A DNA stretch of 64,000 bases from Butyricicoccus intestinisimiae (GCF_018918345.1 NZ_JAHLQI010000001.1:558001-622000); one strand, 5' to 3'; positions 32,791 to 43,000 are shown, numbered from the stretch's first letter. A program made the numbers and translations. The notes: generated from the sequence alone by a model not told the origin.

Positions 32791-33181
32791 CGTTAACCTG
32801 CGTTGCACTCCTTACTTCAAATCGTCTCGCCGCCTCGCAATAACGCCTATCATGGTTTCTACCACCATTTTGTTAGACATCATATCATACTGTCTAACAA
32901 ATGAGGTGCAGTTCAAAGTCACTCTCTACGTTTTCGTATGGAGATTGCAATATCGACGCAGATTAAATCTGATAAAAAGTTCGATATTTGTGACATAGAA
33001 TGAAAAAGGCAGTGTAAATTGAGTTATTTTGAGTAAGAAAGCAACAGATATTTTCAAAGGGTATAAGTTGAAATGTCCTTGTATAATCATAGCAGAACTT
33101 TGAGCTAAACATCTTTTCGTGAAAAAAACGCACATATTTCTAGCAGATAGAAAATTATTTTTATTTACTAGGAGATACGAC
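32791..33181. other. Gene-free stretch before the replication-like gene
   Basis: No supported coding. The one clear structure is an 11-bp perfect inverted repeat, TTTGTTAGACA (32869-32879) and TGTCTAACAAA (32891-32901), with an 11-base loop. It lies about 280 bp before the putative replication gene and could be an operator or part of an origin. Confidence 0.45.
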
Positions 33182-34288
33182 ATGAGCAAGGTTGGAATTG
33201 ACGCAGTTGAATTATCATTAACAGTAAAGGCGCTTGAATGGAGACTGTTAGAGTGCAATGATAGAGTGGATCTGCATCATGGTCGGAATGATTTAAAAGC
33301 AATCTGGAATAGTGTTTCAAGAGATCAGCCAAGCTGTAATTGCATTGATCGGATTATCATCAAAGACAGTGAAAAATTTTATCGATGTACGATAGGAATT
33401 ATTTGCCCTACAGATAGTAGACCCATTTTATACTGCAACCTACATTTAACAGTACACCATGCAAGGGGAAATAATTTTTTTAATATGACATGGAGCGAAT
33501 ATGATCGTTATATTAGAACAGTGGCAGATTACCTTACGGAACGTTATGGCGTAGAAATTGATGTTGAGCAGGCAACCGTTAGTTATATAGAGTTAAATTG
33601 TAACATCTCATTAACACAGGAATATAGTAGCTATGGCCGAGTACTGAAGTTGCTAATGGCCAGCTTGAATAAGAAATTTAAGGCTCTTCAATACTATGAG
33701 CGGGAAGGAGCAGTTCCCATATACGATTCACTTTTACGGGAAAACAAGTCTATATCCGTCCTCATGTATAATAAAATAAATGAAATGGGTCTAAGTGGCG
33801 ATGAAAAGGTTTTGAGGATAGAATTTGCTTTAAAGACACCTAACAAGATAAGAAGAGTTTTCAACACTAGAAAATGGAATGCTCTGACTGATACGGCAAT
33901 TTGTGAATGCTACCATAAATTATTTAAGAGTTTGATTGTTTGTTCATTTAAGCGTTGGAAAAATCTTTCTCAGAAGATGCTTGTACAAGAGCTGCGACAA
34001 CTACAAGGGAAAAATGGCTGGCCACGGAAATGGGCACAACTTTTTATGAATCGGATTCGAGATAAAGACTTACAATCATCAAAGCCACTCATACTTGATA
34101 TCGAGCAGGTATATGATGCGATGAGATGCTTGCCAGATCCTTCGAGAAATATTAGCAAGAAAATCTTACTTTTACAGCGAAATGAGCAGGCTATCTGCGA
34201 CAGTACATACCTACATAAGGATTTATTAAAGGTTGATGAAATCTTTCAAAAAGAACAATGTGCATATAAAAATTTCTCGTCTGAATAA
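33182..34288 (+). CDS. Putative plasmid/phage-type replication initiator
   Basis: A 368-residue soluble protein. It is tentatively compared with gene-II-like rolling-circle initiators. It has a histidine-rich strand LHLTVHHARG near residue 95, a tyrosine-containing segment ADYLTERYGV near 125, and VLRIEFALKT near 215, a layout like the E-containing strand of such proteins. None of these is a certain catalytic motif. AGGAGA lies before the ATG at 33182. The neighbours, a resolvase, an XRE regulator and a relaxase, are those of a mobilizable plasmid. A different DNA-binding role is possible. Confidence 0.4.
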   Translation: MSKVGIDAVELSLTVKALEWRLLECNDRVDLHHGRNDLKAIWNSVSRDQPSCNCIDRIIIKDSEKFYRCTIGIICPTDSRPILYCNLHLTVHHARGNNFFNMTWSEYDRYIRTVADYLTERYGVEIDVEQATVSYIELNCNISLTQEYSSYGRVLKLLMASLNKKFKALQYYEREGAVPIYDSLLRENKSISVLMYNKINEMGLSGDEKVLRIEFALKTPNKIRRVFNTRKWNALTDTAICECYHKLFKSLIVCSFKRWKNLSQKMLVQELRQLQGKNGWPRKWAQLFMNRIRDKDLQSSKPLILDIEQVYDAMRCLPDPSRNISKKILLLQRNEQAICDSTYLHKDLLKVDEIFQKEQCAYKNFSSE

Positions 34289-34304
34289 TCGGACGAGAAA
34301 TTTT
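34270..34304 (+). terminator. Terminator spanning a stop codon
   Basis: AAATTTCTCGTC (34270-34281) and GACGAGAAATTT (34292-34303) form a 12-bp stem. The stop codon of the upstream gene (34286-34288) lies in the loop. T residues follow on the plus strand; the hairpin should also end the minus-strand resolvase transcript. Confidence 0.8.
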
Positions 34305-34310
34305 TAGGAA

Positions 34311-34928
34311 TTAAATTCCGATTTTTTTACAGAGATTATACCAAGTACCACGTGATATAGAAAGTTTCTGGCAGCACTCAAGAATAGTTAGTTTACCAGC
34401 TTTGTTTTGAGCTCTTAAGGATAGAAACAATGCTTCATCTATGCGACAAGGAGGACGTCCAATAGATCTTCCAGTGCGACTAGAGACACGATGGTCATTT
34501 ACAATAGGCATGGCGTCAATGCCTTCTTGACGACGCTTGTTAATGACTTCACGTTCTTGCTGGGCGATACAACTAAGGACTTCAATCAGAATGTTACATA
34601 CCATATCTCCGATCCACTGTTGCTCTGCTGGAAACTCAATCATAGTGGTGGGAATATCGATAATGCGTACTATTACACCGTGAGAACGAAACCAAGCTAA
34701 CTCATTCTGAATGCCATCCCGATCTCTACCCAATCGGTCAATTGATTTGATTATAAGTTCATCTTCGGTACAGATGATGGCTTTAAGTTTTTGATACTCT
34801 GGACGATCAAAACTTTTACCAGAGGATTTATCTGCAAAAATCTGATCTGGTTTGTATTTTTCAGCAGCTTTCAATTGCCTAGCAAGATTTTGGTCGGCTG
34901 TGCTTACACGAGCATAGAAAAACTTCAT
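34311..34928 (-). CDS. Serine resolvase/invertase
   Basis: A 205-residue small serine recombinase. Catalytic serine region FFYARVSTADQNLARQ at the N-terminus, SIDRLGRDRDGIQ near 62, and the C-terminal HTH with KLTILECCQKLSISRGTWYN. Length and layout match Tn3-type resolvases and plasmid invertases that resolve multimers. Its start overlaps the stop of the XRE gene (ATGA), so the two are co-translated. Its stop codon lies in a GGAATTAAATTCC palindrome. Confidence 0.9.
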   Translation of the reverse strand: MKFFYARVSTADQNLARQLKAAEKYKPDQIFADKSSGKSFDRPEYQKLKAIICTEDELIIKSIDRLGRDRDGIQNELAWFRSHGVIVRIIDIPTTMIEFPAEQQWIGDMVCNILIEVLSCIAQQEREVINKRRQEGIDAMPIVNDHRVSSRTGRSIGRPPCRIDEALFLSLRAQNKAGKLTILECCQKLSISRGTWYNLCKKIGI

Positions 34929-35155
34929 TTGCTATCCAGTTCCCAACACAGCTGTTTACTCATAGAGTCACGGACAACAATTTCATATCCCATGGCATTT
35001 AGTAGAGTTAACAGCGTATCGATGCGCATACCGTGTTGACGTTGCAGAAAATTACAGACTGCGCTCTGGCTGCTGAGACCACAAGCTTCAGCAAGACGAG
35101 ATTGTGTCATACCACGTTCGTGCATAGCAGTACGCAGCAGTTTACTAGTGTTCAT
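34925..35155 (-). CDS. XRE-type HTH protein
   Basis: A 76-residue DNA-binding protein. The helix-turn-helix covers about 15-45 (MTQSRLAEACGLSSQSAVCN). GAGGTG precedes the ATG at 35155. It is co-transcribed with the resolvase. An inverted repeat TGTGT-N6-ACACA at 35178-35193 lies just upstream and may be its own operator. It probably controls this two-gene unit. Confidence 0.8.
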   Translation of the reverse strand: MNTSKLLRTAMHERGMTQSRLAEACGLSSQSAVCNFLQRQHGMRIDTLLTLLNAMGYEIVVRDSMSKQLCWELDSK

Positions 35156-35177
35156 AATTTTCACCTCATTGTAAATA

Positions 35178-35193
35178 TGTGTTTTTTTACACA
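35178..35193. promoter_or_regulatory. Possible operator of the XRE/resolvase unit
   Basis: TGTGT and ACACA arms six bases apart lie 23-38 bp upstream of the XRE start codon, in an A/T-rich region that must hold the promoter. This is a position-based guess. Confidence 0.35.
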
Positions 35194-35340
35194 AGATTGT
35201 CTAAAAAACTAGAGTTTTTTGAACACTCTTGTCTCATCACGAAATCATAATATTATTTAGCAGAGCAAAAGGAAAAATAGATGTAAAATATCACGAATTA
35301 ATAATGGTAGATTTTTATAACATCAATTCGTAATAAATGA

Positions 35341-35377
35341 AATATCCGAGTCATTTATGATAACTCGGATATTTTTA
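35341..35377. terminator. Terminator after the small-protein cluster
   Basis: AAATATCCGAGT (35341-35352) and ACTCGGATATTT (35364-35375) form a perfect 12-bp stem with T-runs on both strands. It ends the minus-strand unit whose last gene stops at 35378. Confidence 0.88.
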
Positions 35378-35761
35378 CTAAAAAATTGTGGTGCTATTTT
35401 CAAAAAACTCATTATTGATGCGGTGTTGCTTAATACGTCTGCTAATAGTTGAAGCGTTAACCTTGCTATGAGACTCATGGTGGAAAAGATTTGTAGCAAT
35501 AAATTGATTTGATTGCTTTTGAGCTTTCATCTTAAAAATATCAGCACAAGTGATGATGTTCCCAGACGAATCAACAAGAGGTTTGCGCTTTGCTCCCGCA
35601 TGACGGATATTGTTCTTTTCTTCAATGATTAAATAAAGATTTCCCTCGTGCTGTACAACGCGCATGAGCAATCCGACTTTGGATAGGCGATGACGTAGAT
35701 CATAAATGAGGTTATTGGGATTATTGGAGGCAATATGAACAATCTGACTAATCATTTGCAT
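35378..35761 (-). CDS. Small HTH-like protein, third of three
   Basis: A 127-residue protein. The centre has AGAKRKPLVDSSGNIITCAD and the C-terminus a helix-turn-helix-like run SKVNASTISRRIKQHRIN. The gene upstream has a related centre (AGRPHKIFRDCVGNVITWDS) and a similar C-terminal run, so the two are probably distant paralogues. The function is unknown; DNA binding is likely from the C-terminal pattern. The gap to the upstream gene is 17 bp. Confidence 0.65.
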   Translation of the reverse strand: MQMISQIVHIASNNPNNLIYDLRHRLSKVGLLMRVVQHEGNLYLIIEEKNNIRHAGAKRKPLVDSSGNIITCADIFKMKAQKQSNQFIATNLFHHESHSKVNASTISRRIKQHRINNEFFENSTTIF

Positions 35762-35778
35762 AAATATTATAGCCTTTC

Positions 35779-36174
35779 TTAAAAAGGTTCGTTATTACCA
35801 GCGCGCAATTTGGAATTAGGAGTATCCGGTTTATTTTCACGCAACCGGCGACGTGCACTAGAATATGAAATAGAATCAAAGTGTCTACTTATTTCGCTTG
35901 ATAAGCAATCTATAGAAGGCTTATAAGATAAAGATTGTATAAATTGGTAGATAGAATCCCAAGTGATAACATTTCCAACACAATCTCTAAAAATTTTATG
36001 TGGACGACCAGCATTGCGGGCGTTAACAACAGTCTGAGTTTCATCCCACGAAAGAGATAATGTGCTGTCGTTATATTTTTGCACTCTAATTCCTGCTGCG
36101 TGCAATTTTTGAATTATTTTTTTTGATTCTTCATCCGAGGATAGCGTATAAGGGCGAATTAAAAGTTTAAACAT
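35779..36174 (-). CDS. Small HTH-like protein, second of three
   Basis: A 131-residue protein from the ATG at 36174, which overlaps the upstream stop by 8 bp; a start 39 bases earlier is possible. The centre is NARNAGRPHKIFRDCVGNVI. The C-terminus has LSSEISRHFDSISYSSARRR, a pattern like a DNA-recognition helix. It is related to the next gene. It is unrecognised by family. Confidence 0.65.
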   Translation of the reverse strand: MFKLLIRPYTLSSDEESKKIIQKLHAAGIRVQKYNDSTLSLSWDETQTVVNARNAGRPHKIFRDCVGNVITWDSIYQFIQSLSYKPSIDCLSSEISRHFDSISYSSARRRLRENKPDTPNSKLRAGNNEPF

Positions 36175-36517
36175 TTTGCTCAAGAATACCAAAGTGATAA
36201 AAAATTTCTTCAATAAGTTTGCGTTTTTCAGGAGTTACCTGAGGCTGTTTTTGATCTGATTTTTTAGAAATATTAAAGTTTTTTCGTAACTCAAGACCGT
36301 TAGCTCTCTTTACTTGTGCAATTTCAAGACTACTGAGCTTTACACCATAATGATGTAAAGCAAAATCCTTAATTTCGCTGTATGTAACAGATAAACCTGC
36401 ATTATTTTTTAGAGATGAGAGATCAAGATCTACATCAATATAATCATCTGGTTTTTTCCCACCTAACAGAGCAACCGTCTCCACATGGCTCGATAGGTCC
36501 GGATTGATGTCGATCAT
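36167..36517 (-). CDS. HTH-like protein with RlmD-type C-terminal region, first of three (possibly a truncated gene)
   Basis: A 116-residue frame. It begins MIDINPDLSSHVETVALLGG; the SHVETVxLL part is the usual end of RlmD/RumA RNA methyltransferases. It continues with the clostridial extension (VTYSEIKDFALHHYGVKLSS, then IAQVKRANGLELRK) and a PEKRKLIEEIFYHFG tail. Just upstream another frame gives FVDMFPRTN, the preceding motif of the same enzymes, out of register. So this is either a remnant of a methyltransferase or a free-standing domain now used as a regulator. It shares the segment with the pseudogene at 23741-24193. Confidence 0.55.
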   Translation of the reverse strand: MIDINPDLSSHVETVALLGGKKPDDYIDVDLDLSSLKNNAGLSVTYSEIKDFALHHYGVKLSSLEIAQVKRANGLELRKNFNISKKSDQKQPQVTPEKRKLIEEIFYHFGILEQNV

Positions 36518-36881
36518 CGGGAATCTATCTAAACCAATATGGTTTGTACCAAAATATCTCCGTTTGTTCGTGGAAACATATCTACAAATTCTGTAGCAAA
36601 AATATCTTGATACATTTCGCTATCCATATCTCAGCCTGAACCTTGTTTGTCCACGAAAAAAGTTCAACTTTTTTATTCGTTTCTACTATTATTTCTACTA
36701 TTATAGTGATTCCAACATAAAAGTCAAATTTTGCGAGGAACCGCCATCGCCTCAACCTTGTCCGTTCTTCCTACAAAGAACAGGTCAACGGCTATTTTTC
36801 GTCCTAACTGATGTTCATTTTTCCATGCACTCGACCTTATTATGTCTGAAAATCCAGCATTGAAAGGGAGAACCGAACCTA
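36518..36881 (-). other. Decayed stretch between small-protein cluster and rhuM-like gene
   Basis: No intact gene. Short minus-strand pieces such as FVDMFPRTN (near 36600-36570) and KVEAMAVPRKI (near 36760-36725) point to a broken gene. The segment also holds a good minus-strand promoter at 36700-36727 and a short direct repeat TAGTAGAAA just after its -10 box. Confidence 0.5.
36700..36727 (-). promoter_or_regulatory. Promoter of the small-protein cluster
   Basis: TTGACT (36727-36722) and a perfect TATAAT (36705-36700) with a 16-bp spacer on the minus strand. It should drive the three small HTH-like genes at 36517-35378. Confidence 0.65.
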
Positions 36882-37970
36882 TTACTTCTTCGCATTCTCT
36901 TCCAGTTCCAGCATGTACTTATCAAAGTCGGACATAAAAAGTCTGTCCTGAATGACACGATACTTTTCAAATTCAGTCTCGGCTTTAGCCTTGGCAATCT
37001 CTGCCGTGATCTTTCCTGCATCCTGAAGGACCTCTCTGTCATCAGCCATCAGGAATAAATCCAGACGCTTTGCCCAGTCCTCCATTGTCATCGGAATATG
37101 ACGCTCTGCGCGATCCTCTGCCAGATCCAGATATGCCGAAACGATACGCTCTAATGAACGCATTTCCTTTTCTGAAAGATAATTCTTTGCAACGCTCACA
37201 TCACTTTTTACAATCTTGCCTTCCGGCGCTGCTGCCCATGTGGTTAGCCCCATATGTGGCTTATCAGCATCTGCTCGCTCATAAATCAACTCTGCTGCCG
37301 TATGTCCGTGAACTGCATAATGCATCTTGTTCTGCACCTTAGCAAAGAACTGTTTTGTCGTTTTTGCTGTGCGGTCGTAATCAAGAGCTGTAGCATAGAT
37401 GTCTGTTATCTTCTGATAGAATCTACGCTCAGACAAACGGATCTCACGAATCTGTTCAAGCAAACGATCAAAGTATTCTGTTGTGAGCACTGATCCACCA
37501 TTTTTTAGACGTTCGTCATCCATAACCCAGCCTTTGATGGTGTAGTCCTTGGCAATTTGATTGACCCATTTACGGAACTGCACCGCACGCTCAGAATTGA
37601 CCTTGAATCCAACAGCAATGATCATCTCCAAGGAATAGTGATTTGTGCTGTAGCTTTTTCCGTCAGCGGCAGTTATTCGAAATTTTCGAATAACTGAATC
37701 CTCCTGTAGTTCGCTATCCTCGAATATTTTCTTAATATGATAATTTATTGTGTTAGTACCCACGTCATATAATGTGGCCATCATCTTCTGCGTTAGCCAT
37801 ATATTCTCATCCTCATAGCGCATCTCGATACTGTCCTGCTGATCACCGACAGAGGCAACATACGTCAGGTATTCTGCAGCACTGGAACGGATGGTTATTT
37901 CATCTTTTTTCTTTTTCAAATAGGATGCCTCCTTTAATGTTTCCAAATCATTATTCTGCCTGTGCATCAT
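36882..37970 (-). CDS. RhuM-family protein
   Basis: A 362-residue protein of the RhuM (virulence-related) family, often found next to type I restriction genes. Typical runs are IWLTQKMMATLYDVGTNTIN (a winged-helix-like segment near 55-75), VIRKFRITAADGKSYSTNHY, IIAVGFKVNSERAVQFRKW and FYQKITDIYATALDY. The biochemical role is unknown. It overlaps the upstream DUF262 gene by 20 bp and is the last gene of the defence cluster. Confidence 0.88.
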   Translation of the reverse strand: MMHRQNNDLETLKEASYLKKKKDEITIRSSAAEYLTYVASVGDQQDSIEMRYEDENIWLTQKMMATLYDVGTNTINYHIKKIFEDSELQEDSVIRKFRITAADGKSYSTNHYSLEMIIAVGFKVNSERAVQFRKWVNQIAKDYTIKGWVMDDERLKNGGSVLTTEYFDRLLEQIREIRLSERRFYQKITDIYATALDYDRTAKTTKQFFAKVQNKMHYAVHGHTAAELIYERADADKPHMGLTTWAAAPEGKIVKSDVSVAKNYLSEKEMRSLERIVSAYLDLAEDRAERHIPMTMEDWAKRLDLFLMADDREVLQDAGKITAEIAKAKAETEFEKYRVIQDRLFMSDFDKYMLELEENAKK

Positions 37971-40017
37971 AGGATTGCTTCACAATTTCCATGATTTGAT
38001 CTAATTCATCCTGATGCTCCATAAACAATTCTACATCACCATTTCCCCAACGACCTAAACCTGTGATATCCTTGCAGATACCGTTAGGATCATTAATCTC
38101 TGAAAACTTCATATTAATCGAAATACGCAATCTTTGTTTCTGGAAGACAATATCAACAAAATTAGTATCCAGCTTATAAGCAACATACAACTTTTTATAT
38201 TCCTTCTTCACCGCTGGAGATAAGTTCATAATACGCTTATCCAAAGACTCAAACAGCATTCTTGTAAAAGCATTAACATCATATGATTCTAAGGAATACT
38301 TCTGCACTGTTTTTTCTTCTGCTTGATATGGTGCTAGTTCTGCAGCTGTTAAAGTTGGATATGGCCAAATAGTTTCTGCTTTCTTTGCTAATTCATTTGC
38401 TCTCTCTTGGATGTGTTTCTCATTCCATTCATTCTGCAAAACCACATATTTATTAAGCCTAAGTGCACTTTCCTTAAATCCACCCGGCATATCCATCTTA
38501 TCCAAGAAAGGCCTGTCACTCATCTCGGAATTATATGCAGTCAAAGTAAGATTGCCAATTGTATGTAAATATTTCTTCTGTACCTCCTGCCACTCAGGGC
38601 CAAGATCAGTTTGCCACTCCAAAGAAAGATTTTTGTTTTGCGGCATAATATGCTCAATGGTGTAATTTTCTATAGTAATTGGAGCTTTGTTTTCAAAATT
38701 TTCCAAGCGACTTAGAATATAATTTCTAGCACGCATATTATAAATATCACGATTTACGAATGCACCTTCAAACTTATCGTTATCCGGGAATTCTTTATAA
38801 GTATCCTGCATTACAAAGAATGCCTTAACAGAATTCAGGTAATCATCTGGTTTAATATAATTCTTCAACGTTGCAAAGGTCTTGTTCATCGAATTAGTCG
38901 GAATTTCGCAAATTGCACGTCTCAGGACATAGCTAATACAAAGCTTCAGAATTTCCTTCAACTCATCTGATGTTATCAGTTCTTCGGTACAGTCATGATG
39001 AATCTTCAGTAAGAATGGATAAGATACTTCCATTCTCAAATCGATAATATCTTCATATAACTTCTTTAAATCCGTGTCAGAGTTTCGCTTAAATACGATG
39101 TTAGTGTAATATTTTGCGTAGTCCAGCAAATCTTGACACAGTTCTCTAATACTTCCAAATTCGCAGTTCAAGTGATACAACTTGAACTCTTCATATACAC
39201 GTCCTTGCTTTGGAATACGAGAAAGCTTCATGGTTAAGTAATGGCGGAAAAAAGCATCCATTACAGATCCTTGCGTTTCATAAATAAACAGTTGTTCCAT
39301 AGGCCGCCAGAGATGCTCATATACATAGGTTTGCTCTGATGGCTCTAATCCCATCAAAACATAGTTACGAATCAAATCAGATTCTGAAAGTTCCTTACCG
39401 GTAGAGTTCAAGCTTTCAAAAATTGCCTGTGCATCGTCTACAGTACGGTCTAACGTGATATTAACAATCTGTAATTTTCCAATTGACTCGTATACCTCTG
39501 CAGGCTGAATTTCTTTATCGGCCAGCTTGTTAGCGAAAAAGTTGTAATTTTCAATCAGCCTTGATCGAGTACCTTCTGCAATTGGCTTTTCCTCAACAAG
39601 GCTTATAAGAATGTCCCTATCTGTTTCGGTTAACAGTAACTTATACCGTTCATCACCATTTTCGTACTCATTTTTTAGAAGCATATTATCTATACGACGA
39701 GCATTAATTGTTGTGTCACCAGGATTCTTTATTGCATAATCGCGCAAAGCCAGGAGAAGAAGAGTTAACGTAGTCATTCGCTGCTGCCCATCAATAATCA
39801 TATATTTCTGAACACCTGTTGGCATTGCCTGCTCAGCAATATTAACAATAGATCCAACAAAATGGCCAGCTTTACCTTTTCTCTGCATCTCTACAATATC
39901 GTTCCAAAGTCGTTTACACTGATCAATGTCCCAGCTGTAAAATCGCTGATAAACTGGAATCAAAAACTGTTTATTTCCATTTAATATCTCATAGATATTG
40001 CCTTTACGTGCATCCAT
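37951..40017 (-). CDS. DUF262/DUF1524 GmrSD-like endonuclease
   Basis: A 688-residue protein. DUF262 domain: FLIPVYQRFYSWDIDQC at 17-33 and the DGQQR motif in YMIIDGQQRMTTL near 73, an NTP-linked motif. The DUF1524 HNH-type nuclease is near 455-520 (YTIEHIMPQNKN ... GNLTLTAYNSEMSD). The C-terminal 110 residues form a DUF5655-like domain. GmrSD-type enzymes cut modified phage DNA; here the two halves are fused in one chain. It lies 12 bp downstream of hsdR and is co-directional with it. Confidence 0.9.
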   Translation of the reverse strand: MDARKGNIYEILNGNKQFLIPVYQRFYSWDIDQCKRLWNDIVEMQRKGKAGHFVGSIVNIAEQAMPTGVQKYMIIDGQQRMTTLTLLLLALRDYAIKNPGDTTINARRIDNMLLKNEYENGDERYKLLLTETDRDILISLVEEKPIAEGTRSRLIENYNFFANKLADKEIQPAEVYESIGKLQIVNITLDRTVDDAQAIFESLNSTGKELSESDLIRNYVLMGLEPSEQTYVYEHLWRPMEQLFIYETQGSVMDAFFRHYLTMKLSRIPKQGRVYEEFKLYHLNCEFGSIRELCQDLLDYAKYYTNIVFKRNSDTDLKKLYEDIIDLRMEVSYPFLLKIHHDCTEELITSDELKEILKLCISYVLRRAICEIPTNSMNKTFATLKNYIKPDDYLNSVKAFFVMQDTYKEFPDNDKFEGAFVNRDIYNMRARNYILSRLENFENKAPITIENYTIEHIMPQNKNLSLEWQTDLGPEWQEVQKKYLHTIGNLTLTAYNSEMSDRPFLDKMDMPGGFKESALRLNKYVVLQNEWNEKHIQERANELAKKAETIWPYPTLTAAELAPYQAEEKTVQKYSLESYDVNAFTRMLFESLDKRIMNLSPAVKKEYKKLYVAYKLDTNFVDIVFQKQRLRISINMKFSEINDPNGICKDITGLGRWGNGDVELFMEHQDELDQIMEIVKQSYDAQAE

Positions 40018-40029
40018 ACCGCACCTCCA

Positions 40030-43000
40030 TTACTTCTTTTCTCCGTAAGAAACCGTATCTTCTGCCACCTTGCTTAGTTCTATTTCAGACACATATTTAT
40101 ATAGCTTTTCCTCTTTTCGTGGTTCCACATTATCTGTCCAAAGCTCACACTGACTAATTACTGTACTTATTGCAAAATCGTAATCTTCCGGAGGATACTT
40201 ATATTTCTTAAGGAGTCGCTTAACCATCTTTCGCATTTGTGCTCTAGCGGTTTCTTTTTTCTGCCAATCGATAGTGCGATTTTTACGAAGCATTTCTGTA
40301 AGTTCTCTTGTCAGAGCAATCAATTCATCATTCTTGTAAAAATCCTTGATATGCTCTGGTTTTGTAAGTGCATCATAAAATGCCAGCTCTTCTTGCGAAA
40401 GTCCCAACTCTTGACCATTCTTATAGAGATTTGCAATTTCCTCCGCAGTTTTAAGCAATTCTTTAATAACTTCTTCATTGGTGATTAATCCGTTATAATA
40501 GGAGTTCATCAGTTGCGCTATCTTTTCTGAGAATTTTTGTGACTGCACCACATTTGTTCTCTTATATAGGGCCACCTGCTCAGCCATAAGTTTTTTCAAA
40601 ATCTCAACAGCTATATTCTTTTCCTTCATTCTAGAGATTTCATCCAAGACAGCCGGATCAAACAAGCTGAAATTTTCACCGCCACTTTTGCTGCTGTCAA
40701 ATAAGCTGATGACACCTTCGCTCTGTACTGCCGCTTTCAAAAGTTCATTGATTTGATCGTTAATCTCAGTAAGCGACAGGCTCTTTCCACCAGTACCACC
40801 GTAAGTGATTTTAATAACCGTAGAGCGCAAAGCTTCCATATAAGCTGCTTCATGCCTTTCCTGTTCTGTTGTCATACTGGAACAAAGCGAATGAGACTGT
40901 TTCAAAAGCATAGCTTCCTTCAAGAACAAATCTTTTCTTTCTGGTACACTTGCATCGAGAATAAAGTTTACACCACCCGTAATAAGCTTAGCCATTGTAA
41001 GCGGAGAGCCACCTACAAAGCCGCTAAAATCAAAGCCATGCAGTAAATCCTTGCAGACCTGCAGCTTTTCTTGAAACTTCGGATAGGCCATCTTTGCAAT
41101 ATTCATGTCACCATATTTAGACTGATCGCGCTTCGTATATTCTTTCATCGCCGCCTTTAGAGCTGACGCAATTCCAACATAGTCAACGATCAATCCGCCT
41201 TCTTTATCCTTGAATACACGGTTAACACGAGCTATTGCCTGCATCAAGTTATAGCCATGCATTGGCTTGTACACATACATGGTAGCCAAAGAAGGTACAT
41301 CAAATCCGGTAAGCCACATATCTACAACAATGGCTATTTTCATCGGATCGTTATTATCTTTAAATTTCCTCGCGAGTTCTTCCTTGTGCGCTTTGGTTCC
41401 GATAATCTCTTTCCAATCTTCTGGATCATTGTTACCGCCAGTCATGACCACACCCACTTTATCTGTCCATGTAGGTCTAATTTTTAAGATACGGCGGTAA
41501 ATTTTCATTGCAATCGGACGAGAATACGCCACAATCATAGCTTTACCTGTCAGAAGATTTGCTCTGTATTTTTCATAATGTTCAACGATATCATCACAAA
41601 GAGATTCAATCGTAGAATCTGCTCCCAGTACGCTTTCCATCTGGCCAAGCATCTTTTTGCTCTTCTCAATCGTTTGCGCGTCGGATTGTTGCTCCAAGAC
41701 ATCATAAGTGGAATCAATTAACGCCAGCGTATTCTCATCTAACTTTAGATGAACCACACGACTTTCATAATAAACCGGACGAGTAGCGCCATCTTCCACT
41801 GCCTGTGTCATATCATAAACATCGATATAGTCACCAAAAACCTCACGAGTATTTCTGTCTTTAGCTGAGATCGGTGTACCAGTAAAGCCAATAAATGTAG
41901 CATTCGGCAATGCGTCATGAATAACACGGGCATTACCAATTACCGTATGCGCTTCCTTTTCACCGTTTTCATTCTCTGACATAACGATTTTCTCATCAAA
42001 ACCATACTGCCCACGATGTGCTTCGTCTGCCATAACAACAATGTTTCTACGTTCCGATAAAGCTTTCTCTCCACGCTCAAACTTAAACATCGTAGTAAAT
42101 ATGATTCCATTCGCACTTCTGCCATCAAGAAGTGACTTCAAATGTTCCTTACTCTCTGCTTGTACCGGTGTCTGACGCAAAAAATCTGCGCATTGTGAGA
42201 ACTGTGCATAAAGCTGATCATCCAAATCAATACGGTCTGTCATAACTACGATTGTTGGACTGTCTAATGCATCCTGCAATAAATGTGCATAGAAAACCAT
42301 AGATAATGACTTACCAGAGCCCTGTGTATGCCAGAACACGCCACCCTTGCCGTCGGTCTTAGTTGCTACCTTTGCTTTTTCGATTGCTTTGCGGACTGCG
42401 AAATATTGATGATATCCGGCTAATACTTTGAAACGACTATTGCTAATGCCTGAGAAAAGAATAAAATTCTTCAAAATATCAAGTAAACGTTCCTTTTTGA
42501 ACATACCCTCATAGAAAGTTTCAAAGGACGCATACGCAGTATCTTCGTAATTACCGTCTTTTGTTTTCCATTCCATAAAGCGATCTAATCCGGAAGTGAT
42601 CGTTCCTGCTTTATTCGTAGACAAATCACTAATTACACAGATTGCGTTGTAATAAAAGATAGATGGAATATCCTGCATATAGTTGCGAATCTGATGGTAT
42701 GCATTCTCTGCTCCCACTTCATCTTTTGCTGGACTCTTTAATTCCATCAAAACAAGCGGCAATCCATTTATGAATAGAATAATATCCGGACGACGGTTAT
42801 TTCCATTTTCAAGAAATGTAAACTGATTTACCACATAAAAAGAGTTATTCTTTATATTTTGATAATCAATCAAACGTACAATCGACGATTGCTCCTCGCC
42901 CTTCACAAAGAACTTAACCGTGACGCCATTTTGCAGATAATCCATGAATATCATATTCTTCTGCAGCAGGCTTCCGGTATCAAAATTCTTTAATTTGGCC

